Assembly (NCBI GenBank): GCA_031259515.1
Contig: JAIRLK010000185.1
Location: 1 to 5,461 of the forward strand
From: Treponema sp.
GTDB taxonomy: Bacteria > Spirochaetota > Spirochaetia > Treponematales > Breznakiellaceae
Reading direction: 5' to 3'
DNA: 5,461 nt
Numbering within the stretch: the first letter of the stretch is position 1; each line of letters begins with the position of its first letter. The notes beneath the pieces are model-generated. The model was not told the origin of the DNA. It worked only from the letters and a program-made list of their open reading frames with translations, and searched no databases. Both the position numbers and the translations under genes were made by a program. Positions 1 through 4,928 of this stretch are shown here, piece by piece.

Positions 1-2
1 AC

Positions 3-101
3 GGCGGGATTTCAAAGCAGCCGCGAGTTTTGATTGCGGAAAGCGGCGCTGGAGAATGGAAGGCGGTTTCTGCTGTTCGCGCTGACATCGAAAAAGTTTG
101 A
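3..101 (+). CDS. C-terminal end of an unidentified upstream gene (partial)
   Basis: Frame 3 is open from the left edge to a TGA at 99-101, giving a 32-residue tail that begins GGISKQPRVLIAESG and ends RADIEKV. Of the three forward frames it is the only one without a stop over this stretch; frame 1 stops near base 33 and frame 2 at 83-85. The residue composition looks protein-like, but no domain can be recognised from so little. The stop codon lies against the -10 region of the next gene, so the two would be close neighbours on the same strand. It could also be chance open frame; confidence is modest. Confidence 0.4.
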   Translation, partial: GGISKQPRVLIAESGAGEWKAVSAVRADIEKV

Positions 102-107
102 TATGAT
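82..107 (+). promoter_or_regulatory. Candidate extended -10 promoter for the small chimeric gene
   Basis: TATGAT at 102-107 is preceded by TGA at 99-101, matching the extended -10 form TGnTATAAT at all but one base. A CTGACA lies at 82-87, but the spacing of 14 bp is short for a paired -35, so recognition would depend mainly on the extended -10. A start near 113-115 would leave a leader of about 16 nt containing GGAG (117-120), 9 nt ahead of the ATG at 130. The position fits well, but this is pattern matching only. Confidence 0.35.
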
Positions 108-129
108 GAGTTGTACGGAGTGAAGATAT

Positions 130-462
130 ATGTATTCGGAAGATAAGCCTATTATCAATACCAAAAGATACGCCGCTTACCAGAGAATGGTATCCGAAGC
201 GGGAGACTTTGCGATCCACGAGGCTAAAGCGGCGGGCTTACCCCTTACCTATGTGGAGGACAACCAGATCGTCAAAGAATATGCCGATGGCCGGAAGGAG
301 ATTTTGGGAACCATAAAGCCGCCGGTAAAAGTTACGAAAAGGACGATGCCTTACACGGGATGGGGTTCCGGGCTTTGCCGGGCGTTTAACGAGCAGCCGG
401 ACATGGAACTGGCAAATGATATCACAGGCGATCAAGTTATCGTTACGTTTCCCCGAAGGTAA
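130..462 (+). CDS. Small chimeric hypothetical protein (110 aa) with an AAA_4-type C-terminal tail
   Basis: The ATG at 130 follows GGAG at 117-120 with good spacing. The protein is small and soluble, with no signal peptide or membrane segment. Residues 1-70 form a charged alpha/beta-looking segment with IHEAKAAGLPLTYVEDNQIV followed by KEYADGRKEIL. I associate this pattern with small free-standing hypothetical proteins, some near toxin-antitoxin genes, but I cannot assign a function. Residues ~73-110 (PYTGWGSGLCRAFNEQPD, then a short strand ending VIVTFPRR) resemble the last segment of AlbA_2/AAA_4 (HATPase_c_4) putative regulators, which commonly read GxGSGxxRAL..xPxI...D....F.V.I.R. That family is several hundred residues long, so only its tail is present. 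The simplest reading is a fusion or deletion junction near residue 70 (about 337-348), leaving a recombinant or decayed gene. The TAA stop (460-462) lies inside the direct repeat that borders the next mobile element. Confidence 0.6.
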   Translation: MYSEDKPIINTKRYAAYQRMVSEAGDFAIHEAKAAGLPLTYVEDNQIVKEYADGRKEILGTIKPPVKVTKRTMPYTGWGSGLCRAFNEQPDMELANDITGDQVIVTFPRR

Positions 463-467
463 AACCC
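457..467. repeat. Left copy of the target-site direct repeat (AGGTAAAACCC)
   Basis: AGGTAAAACCC at 457-467 recurs exactly at 634-644, on either side of the inverted-repeat element. Base 467 can be counted in the direct repeat or in the terminal repeat, so the duplication is 10 or 11 bp. The copy includes the TAA stop of the small gene, so removing the element and one copy restores the same stop codon. Confidence 0.8.
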
Positions 468-633
468 ACTGTCAACAAGTTAAGCAGAAGGAAAATAAAA
501 AAGGTCCACAGATTGCGCCATAAATGGCGTTGCGGATTACGCGGATTTTTATACCAAAATTCCTTTTAATTTGTGAAAATCCGCGCAATCTGTGGATTTT
601 TTTTGTTCCTATTTTCTTAACTTGTTGACAGTG
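467..633. mobile_element. MITE-like non-autonomous element with 18-bp terminal inverted repeats
   Basis: CACTGTCAACAAGTTAAG at 467-484 is matched exactly by its reverse complement at 616-633, and the pair is bordered by a 10-11 bp direct repeat (457-467, 634-644). At 167 bp the element is too short for a transposase and has no convincing reading frame. The interior is also palindromic: 505-518 pairs perfectly with 583-596, and 540-549 (CGCGGATTTT) pairs with 576-585, the two stems competing over three bases. The arms between are A/T-rich and partly complementary. A duplication of 10-12 bp and an end of the form CA....CA.CAA.TTAAG are, as I remember them, typical of the IS231 group of the IS4 family, so a related transposase elsewhere in the genome may mobilise it. 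The structure is certain from the sequence; the family assignment is inference. Confidence 0.8.
505..604. terminator. Terminator-like stem with T-runs on both strands, inside the MITE
   Basis: The perfect 14-bp stem (TCCACAGATTGCGC at 505-518 with GCGCAATCTGTGGA at 583-596) is followed at once on the + strand by eight T (597-604). Read on the - strand it is followed by a T-rich run (complement of 493-502). The loop of 64 nt is long but contains its own stem (540-549 with 576-585), which would bring the arms together. It could end transcription from the small gene before oppB, and from the other direction too. The long loop keeps confidence moderate. Confidence 0.4.
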
Positions 634-644
634 AGGTAAAACCC
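634..644. repeat. Right copy of the target-site direct repeat (AGGTAAAACCC)
   Basis: Exact partner of 457-467. A single unpaired decision over base 467 makes the duplication 10 or 11 bp. The sequence after it (CGGCTGCC) would have directly followed the small gene before insertion. Confidence 0.8.
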
Positions 645-700
645 CGGCTGCCGCTAAAAGATGTGTATAAAAAGCCGCTTTTATTACGCGCCGGTTCAAG

Positions 701-722
701 TATGAAGCGTTTATATGAAGCG
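701..722 (+). repeat. 9-bp direct repeat in the oppB leader
   Basis: TATGAAGCG occurs at 701-709 and again at 714-722, a 13-bp period, about 70-90 bp before the oppB start. Direct repeats spaced near one helical turn can be a regulator site, but two copies of nine bases can also arise by local duplication. No recognised operator motif is seen. Confidence 0.3.
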
Positions 723-726
723 CGGT

Positions 727-744
727 TTACCCGCTGCCGGGTAA
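727..744 (+). promoter_or_regulatory. Short perfect hairpin in the oppB 5' leader
   Basis: TTACCCG (727-733) and CGGGTAA (738-744) form a perfect 7-bp stem around the 4-nt loop CTGC. It lies 28 nt before the oppB ribosome site (AAGGAGGG, 773-780). It has no T-run after it, so it is not an intrinsic terminator; it could be an operator half-site pair or an mRNA-stabilising stem at the head of the operon. No clear -35/-10 pair was found in 634-790, so the operon promoter remains unplaced. Confidence 0.35.
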
Positions 745-790
745 GAAATGAACGGTTTCTTATAGGAACAATAAGGAGGGAACAGGGGAC

Positions 791-1729
791 ATGGCCGTAT
801 ACGTTCTTAAACGGGTTTTTTTATCCTTGATCACGATTCTTTTTGTTATCTGCTTGACCTATATTTTGATGAACACGGTTCCCGGAGGACCTTTCCTGGG
901 GGAAAAGGCGATTTCGCCCCGGGTATTGGCGGAATTGGAGGCCAAATACGGCCTCGATAAGCCTTTGCCAGTGCAGATGTGGAACTACATTCGCTCCCTC
1001 CTCAAGGGGGACATGGGGGTGTCCCTGAAGATGCAGAAAAACCGGCCGGTGGCGACCATCATCGGGGAAATGTTCCCGGTTTCTGCCCGGATCGGGATCA
1101 TCGCCCTGATCTGGGCGGTTGTGGCGGGGGTGGGCTTGGGCTGTCTTGCGGCCTATTCCCGGGGGCGCTGGCAGGACAGCCTCCTTCAAATCATCACCAC
1201 CGCGGGGATCGCCTTCCCCAATTTCGTGTCCGCCACGGTACTCTTGGTCTGTTTTGCCGGAGGGGTGTTCAAGATATTTCCCACCACGGGCCTTAGCCGG
1301 GGGGCCGTCAGCTATGTACTCCCCTGCTTCACCCTGGGGCTTACCCCTATGTGTTCCATCGCCCGGTATACCCGCTCCTCCATGCTGGAGGTCTTGGGAA
1401 AGGAGTATATCAAAACCGTCCGGGCCTACGGGCTCCCGGTTCCGGTATTGATCTTTAAACACGCCCTCAGGAACGCCCTGATCCCGGTGATTACCTATCT
1501 GGGGCCCGTCACCGCGGCCGTCCTCACCGGCGGTTTTGTGGTGGAGACCGTGTTTAATATTCCCGGCCTGGGGCGGTACTTTATCCAGAGTATCAGCAAC
1601 CGGGACTACCCCCTGATCATGGGTACCACCATCTTTTTTGCCACTCTGGTGATCGGCATGAGTTTCGCGGTGGATGTGTTGTACAAGCTCATCGATCCCC
1701 GGATACAGCTTTCCAATGAGGAGGGGTGA
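791..1729 (+). CDS. oppB: Oligopeptide ABC transporter permease OppB
   Basis: One of the two inner-membrane permeases that form the channel for peptides handed over by OppA. The 312-residue length fits the family. There are six likely membrane segments, around residues 9-29, 98-121, 136-160, 173-190, 231-253 and 278-299, with the first starting right after the short VLKR lead, as is usual for OppB/DppB. The large loop between segments 1 and 2 (PGGPFLGEKA, then LAELEAKYGLDKP) is the OppB/DppB N-terminal signature region. The EAA loop that docks on the ATPases starts at residue 205 (EYIKTVRAYGLP). The chain ends with LIDPRIQL, the typical DPR terminus. AAGGAGGG at 773-780 sits 10 nt before the ATG. 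This is the first gene of the operon, and its stop codon overlaps the start region of oppC. Dipeptide or nickel specificity cannot be ruled out from the permease alone. Confidence 0.95.
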   Translation: MAVYVLKRVFLSLITILFVICLTYILMNTVPGGPFLGEKAISPRVLAELEAKYGLDKPLPVQMWNYIRSLLKGDMGVSLKMQKNRPVATIIGEMFPVSARIGIIALIWAVVAGVGLGCLAAYSRGRWQDSLLQIITTAGIAFPNFVSATVLLVCFAGGVFKIFPTTGLSRGAVSYVLPCFTLGLTPMCSIARYTRSSMLEVLGKEYIKTVRAYGLPVPVLIFKHALRNALIPVITYLGPVTAAVLTGGFVVETVFNIPGLGRYFIQSISNRDYPLIMGTTIFFATLVIGMSFAVDVLYKLIDPRIQLSNEEG

Positions 1730-1731
1730 TG

Positions 1732-2787
1732 ATGAAGCTTTTGTTGGAAAGTGAACCCCCCCCCCCACCAGACATCTTTGAGGAAGCCTCGGCGGAGGAA
1801 AAACGGTCCTTTATTCCCCAGCATCCGGGGGTTTCCTATTGGAAAGACGCCTGGCGGCGGCTCAAAAAGAACCATGTGGCCATGGTTTCTCTGGCCGTGA
1901 TCCTCTTCCTTATTCTTTTTGCCTATGCGGGGCCCCTTTTTATTCCCTACCATTATGACGAGCAGATCCGGGGCAGTTCCAACCTGGCGCCCTTGGAATA
2001 TGCCGAAACCGAGCTTGCCCGGATTGCCGGGGGCGAAAAGGTTTTCCCCCACATCTTTGGGACCGATACCCACGGCCGGGACACCTTGGTCCGGATCATG
2101 TACGGCACCCGGGTGTCCATGCTTATCGGCATCATGGCCGCGGCGCTGACCCTGGTTATCGGGGTCCTCTACGGTTCAATATCGGGCTACTTGGGGGGAC
2201 GGGTTGACCTCATCATGATGCGGATCGTGGATATCATCTATTCGGTACCGGATGTTCTCGTGGTACTCCTTTTGGCGGTAACCCTCAAACCCCTGCTGGC
2301 GGACTTTGCCAACGCCAACCAGACCCGGCTCCTGGGGAGGGTCGTCATCGTCCTGGGGCCCAGCATCATCGCCATCTTTATGGCCTTCGCCCTGCTCTAC
2401 TGGACCACTTTGGCCCGGATCATCCGGGGGCAGATACTCCAGCTCAAGCAGCAGGAGTACGTCATCGCCGCCCGGGCTCTGGGGGCTTCCAACCGGCGGA
2501 TCATCCTGAAGCACCTGCTCCCCAACTGCGTGGGCCCCCTGGTGGCCGCCACCTGTCTGCAGATCCCCGTTGCCATATTCCTGGAATCCTTTCTTTCCTT
2601 TTTGGGGGTGGGGGTCAACGCTCCCATGACCAGCCTCGGATCTCTGGCTTCGGATGCCCTGGGGGGTATGTACACTTATACCTACCGGCTGATCATCCCG
2701 GCGGCTATTTTAAGCGCCATGATCCTGTCCTTCAATCTTTTCGGGGACGGCCTGCGGGATGCTCTGGACCCGCGGCTTAAAAAATAG
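1732..2787 (+). CDS. oppC: Oligopeptide ABC transporter permease OppC
   Basis: Second channel permease, partner of OppB. Three starts are stacked (GTG 1726, ATG 1729, ATG 1732). I chose 1732 because it lies 7 nt from the strong AGGAGG at 1719-1724, although 1729, which shares a base with the oppB stop, is nearly as good. The product is 351 residues, somewhat longer than E. coli OppC (about 300). It has a cytoplasmic N-tail with HPGVSYWKDAWRRLKKN before membrane segment 1 (about 49-68), the OppC/DppC signature FGTDTHGRD at 109-117, further segments near 128-152, 171-190, 205-225, 264-285 and 319-337, an EAA loop from residue 242 (EYVIAARALGAS), and a DALDPR end (343-348). The oddity is a run of 11 C bases encoding Pro at residues 9-13. 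The reading frame is intact at this length, but a change of one base would truncate the protein early. Confidence 0.94.
   Translation: MKLLLESEPPPPPDIFEEASAEEKRSFIPQHPGVSYWKDAWRRLKKNHVAMVSLAVILFLILFAYAGPLFIPYHYDEQIRGSSNLAPLEYAETELARIAGGEKVFPHIFGTDTHGRDTLVRIMYGTRVSMLIGIMAAALTLVIGVLYGSISGYLGGRVDLIMMRIVDIIYSVPDVLVVLLLAVTLKPLLADFANANQTRLLGRVVIVLGPSIIAIFMAFALLYWTTLARIIRGQILQLKQQEYVIAARALGASNRRIILKHLLPNCVGPLVAATCLQIPVAIFLESFLSFLGVGVNAPMTSLGSLASDALGGMYTYTYRLIIPAAILSAMILSFNLFGDGLRDALDPRLKK
1756..1766 (+). repeat. Homopolymeric C(11) tract near the 5' end of oppC
   Basis: Eleven consecutive C bases lie about 8 codons into oppC. With 11 the frame is open. With 12, the shifted frame meets TGA at 1779-1781, four codons after the tract. 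With 10, the shifted frame runs to TGA at 1898-1900. Both length changes therefore remove OppC, except for possible re-initiation at the in-frame ATG 1882. Tracts of this kind vary in length by slipped-strand mispairing in other bacteria, including poly-G tracts in Treponema pallidum. Here that behaviour is inferred only. Confidence 0.8.
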
Positions 2788-2795
2788 GAAGAAGG

Positions 2796-3827
2796 ATGGC
2801 GGAAAAAAAACTTTTGGAAGTGCGGGATCTGCGGGTTTCCTTTTTTACCCCCGTGGGAGAGGTAAAAGCCGTGGGGGGTATTTCTTATGATCTTCATTAC
2901 GGGGAAGTGATGGGGATCGTGGGGGAATCCGGGTCCGGGAAAAGCGTGGAAGCCTATTCCATCATGGGGATACTGGAATCCCCCGGCCGGGTGGTGGGGG
3001 GATCGGTGTCCTTTGAGGGACAGGACCTCTTTGCCTTGAGCCATAAGGATAGGGCAAAGATCCGGGGCAGCCGGATGAGCATGATCTTCCAAAACCCCAT
3101 GGAAAGTCTGAACCCGGTATACACTATCGGCAACCAGCTTGTGGGGGTCTTTCGGGAGCATAACCGGGAGGTTTCCCTTTCCCAGGCCCGGAGCCGGGCT
3201 TTGGAGATGCTGTGCCTGGTGGGGATCACCAATGCGCAGCGGCGGATGAGGCAGTACCCCCACGAGCTTTCCGGGGGGATGCGCCAGCGGGTGATGATCG
3301 CCATGGGGCTCATCTGCGAACCCCAACTGCTCATCGCCGACGAGCCCACCACCGCCCTGGATGTAACCATCCAGGCCCAAATTCTGGAACTGATGAAGTC
3401 CATCCAGGGGAAAACCCGGATGGCGGTGATTTTTATCACCCACAACCTGGCGGTGATCGCCGAAATCTGCGATACCGTTTCGGTGATGTACGGAGGGCAT
3501 ATCGTGGAACAGGGGACGGTGGGGGATATTTTTTACCGTTCCACCCATCCCTATACCCAAGGGCTGCTCCGCTCGATGCCCCGGATCGATGCGGAACAGG
3601 GGGAACGGCTCATCCCCATTGAGGGAACTCCCATCAATATGCTGGAACCCAACCCGGGCTGTCCCTTCGCCCCCCGATGCGGCCGGTGTATGAAGATATG
3701 CCTTACCCGGCTCCCTCCCCGAAGCTTCATTGGCGAGAACCACCGGGTCTCCTGTTGGCTGCCGGCCGCGTCCCGCAGTTCCGCCGGCGCCGAGCCGCCA
3801 AAAACGGCGGGGGCCGGTTATGAATAA
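2796..3827 (+). CDS. oppD: Oligopeptide ABC transporter ATP-binding protein OppD
   Basis: Cytoplasmic ATPase that, paired with OppF, powers peptide import through OppBC. The 343-residue length matches the family. Visible in order: Walker A GESGSGKS (43-50), Q-loop Gln in FQNP (Q99), ABC signature LSGGMRQR (158-165), Walker B LLIADEPT (178-185) with its catalytic Glu, D-loop ALD, and switch His in ITHN (216). The C-terminal oligopeptide/dipeptide (Oligo_HPY) extension begins near residue 250 (HPYTQGLL). It carries Cys 289, 295, 302 and 320 in the C-x5-C-x6-C...C pattern, which binds a 4Fe-4S cluster in characterised DppD-type proteins, plus an additional Cys 298. The ATG at 2796 follows AGGAAGAAGG that begins at the oppC stop, 8 nt after the oppC end. 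The last ~20 residues (SRSSAGAEPPKTAGAGYE) are a low-complexity tail that overlaps the start of oppF by 8 nt. Confidence 0.95.
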   Translation: MAEKKLLEVRDLRVSFFTPVGEVKAVGGISYDLHYGEVMGIVGESGSGKSVEAYSIMGILESPGRVVGGSVSFEGQDLFALSHKDRAKIRGSRMSMIFQNPMESLNPVYTIGNQLVGVFREHNREVSLSQARSRALEMLCLVGITNAQRRMRQYPHELSGGMRQRVMIAMGLICEPQLLIADEPTTALDVTIQAQILELMKSIQGKTRMAVIFITHNLAVIAEICDTVSVMYGGHIVEQGTVGDIFYRSTHPYTQGLLRSMPRIDAEQGERLIPIEGTPINMLEPNPGCPFAPRCGRCMKICLTRLPPRSFIGENHRVSCWLPAASRSSAGAEPPKTAGAGYE

Positions 3828-4788
3828 GAATCCCCTGATACATCTGGAAAATCTCAAGAAATACTTCCGGGTCAAGGAACGTTGGGGAAAGGTAACGTAT
3901 ATCCACGCCGTTGAGTCCGTGCCCTTGGACATCCGGAAGGGAGAAACCTTGGGCCTCGTGGGGGAATCGGGCTGCGGAAAGACCACCCTGGGGCGGACCG
4001 TCCTGCGGCTCTACGAACCTACCGGGGGGAAAATCTTCTTTAAGGGGGAAGACATCACCCATGCGGATATGCTGCCTTTCCGGCGGAAGATGCAGATCAT
4101 CTTTCAGGACCCCTCGTCGTCCCTGAACCCCCGGATGACCGTGGGGGAAATCGTCGGGGAACCCCTGGATATTCATAAACTGGCCGTCTCCCGGGAAGAA
4201 CGGAAGGATCGGATCAAGGGTCTTTTGGAACGGGTGGGACTGAACAGCGAACACGCCAACCGGTATCCCCACGAATTTTCCGGGGGACAGCAGCAGCGGA
4301 TCGGTATCGCCCGGGCCCTGGCGGTGGAGCCGGAATTTATCGTCTGCGACGAACCGGTCTCCGCCTTGGACGTATCGATTCAATCCCAAATTGTGAATAT
4401 GCTTGAGGATATGCAGGCGGAATTGGGCCTGACCTACCTGTTTATCGCCCACGACATATCGGTGGTACGCCACATTTCCCGGCGGATCGCCGTGATGTAC
4501 CTGGGATGCCTGGTGGAACTGGCGGAAAGTTACGAGCTTTACAAAAACCCCCTCCACCCCTATACCAAGTCCTTGTTGCAGGCGGTTCCCATTCCGGACC
4601 CGGACCTTACCCGGTCCCGAAAGCGGGCCGTCCTGGAGGGGGAAATCCCCAGTCCCATGGAATCTCCGCCGGGCTGCCGGTTCCACACCCTCTGTCCGGC
4701 GGCGAAAAAACAATGCGCCGAAGCGGTGCCGGAATTGCGGGAGACGGCGCCGGGCCACGGGGTGGCCTGTTTTTTATACGGCGGGTAA
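3820..4788 (+). CDS. oppF: Oligopeptide ABC transporter ATP-binding protein OppF
   Basis: Second ATPase of the importer. I place the start at ATG 3820, giving 322 residues beginning MNKNPLIHLENLKKYF, where OppF proteins usually begin. An in-frame ATG at 3730 would add 30 Arg/Pro-rich residues unlike the family. The true start overlaps the end of oppD by 8 nt and has only a weak G-run (3809-3813) ahead of it, so translation is probably coupled to oppD. Motifs: Walker A GESGCGKT (48-55), Q-loop FQDP (Q96), signature FSGGQQQR (153-160), Walker B FIVCDEPV (173-180), and switch His in AHD (211). The C-terminal Oligo_HPY region starts at HPYTKSLL (246), with Cys 286, 292, 299 and 317 in the likely iron-sulphur pattern. 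The IHAVESVPLDIRKGETLGLV stretch and the long linker after strand 1 are typical of OppF rather than OppD. Confidence 0.95.
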   Translation: MNKNPLIHLENLKKYFRVKERWGKVTYIHAVESVPLDIRKGETLGLVGESGCGKTTLGRTVLRLYEPTGGKIFFKGEDITHADMLPFRRKMQIIFQDPSSSLNPRMTVGEIVGEPLDIHKLAVSREERKDRIKGLLERVGLNSEHANRYPHEFSGGQQQRIGIARALAVEPEFIVCDEPVSALDVSIQSQIVNMLEDMQAELGLTYLFIAHDISVVRHISRRIAVMYLGCLVELAESYELYKNPLHPYTKSLLQAVPIPDPDLTRSRKRAVLEGEIPSPMESPPGCRFHTLCPAAKKQCAEAVPELRETAPGHGVACFLYGG

Positions 4789-4796
4789 GGGCGCGC

Positions 4797-4839
4797 GGCG
4801 GTGATCCGTGGCAGGGGCCGCTTGCCAGGAAACACCGCC
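4797..4839 (+). other. Nested hairpin between oppF and oppA
   Basis: GGCGGTG (4797-4803) pairs with CACCGCC (4833-4839), enclosing a second stem, TGGCA (4809-4813) with TGCCA (4823-4827). It starts 9 nt after the oppF stop. No T-run follows, so it is not a classical intrinsic terminator, though it could stall polymerase or protect the 3' end of oppBCDF mRNA. Its 3' arms overlap the -35 box and spacer of the oppA promoter and share two bases with the palindrome at 4838-4858. Confidence 0.35.
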
Positions 4840-4850
4840 CTTGATATAAT
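4822..4850 (+). promoter_or_regulatory. Strong sigma-70-type promoter for oppA
   Basis: TTGCCA (4822-4827) matches TTGACA in five of six bases, followed by exactly 17 bp and a perfect TATAAT (4845-4850) preceded by TGA (4842-4844), the extended -10 form. Transcription should begin near 4857, leaving a leader of about 70 nt to the oppA ATG at 4929. It is the best promoter match in the window and would let oppA be expressed independently of oppBCDF. Confidence 0.75.
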
Positions 4851-4858
4851 ATCAAGGG
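4838..4858. promoter_or_regulatory. Perfect 21-bp palindrome over the oppA -10 box (candidate operator)
   Basis: CCCTTGATAT (4838-4847) and ATATCAAGGG (4849-4858) are exact reverse complements around a single central A (4848). The -10 box lies wholly inside, and the predicted transcription start is at its right edge. A dimeric repressor bound here would block polymerase. It lacks a following T-run and has no real loop, so a DNA operator fits better than a terminator. The regulator is not in the window and I do not recognise its family from the site. Confidence 0.6.
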
Positions 4859-4928
4859 ACTATTCTGAAAGCATGGTTTTCCATCGAATGGGGGACGGGC
4901 CCATACTATTATTTTTAGGAGGATTTTT

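Noticed and set aside
467..633. CRISPR-like or tRNA-like structure
   Set aside because: There are no regularly spaced direct repeats and no cloverleaf or CCA end; the terminal inverted repeats and flanking duplication explain the element.
625..671. TTGACA in the right end of the MITE as an outward -35 box, with TATAAA (666-671) as -10
   Set aside because: The gap is 35 bp, far beyond the usual 16-18. At the right spacing (648-653) the sequence is CTGCCG, which is not a -10.
472..699. 75-residue open frame on the - strand crossing the inverted-repeat element
   Set aside because: It begins outside the element in the leader and runs through palindromic non-coding DNA; the composition is not protein-like and it has no ribosome site.
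821..1768. Long - strand open frame opposite oppB
   Set aside because: It is the antisense shadow of a GC-rich gene with biased codons; the product is Gly/Pro/His/Asp-rich with no family features.
3730..3819. Upstream ATG giving OppF 30 additional N-terminal residues
   Set aside because: The added segment is Arg/Pro-rich and lies wholly within the oppD coding end; the family start corresponds to ATG 3820.
2682..3986. 434-residue - strand open frame opposite oppD
   Set aside because: Antisense shadow; the sense frame has full ABC ATPase motifs and good ribosome sites, whereas the antisense product has low-complexity composition.
3727..4758. 343-residue - strand open frame opposite oppF
   Set aside because: Antisense shadow of oppF, as shown by intact Walker, signature and switch motifs on the + strand.
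4838..4858. Palindrome as an intrinsic terminator for oppF
   Set aside because: A 1-nt centre cannot form a proper loop without opening the stem, no T-run follows, and a strong -10 box lies inside it.
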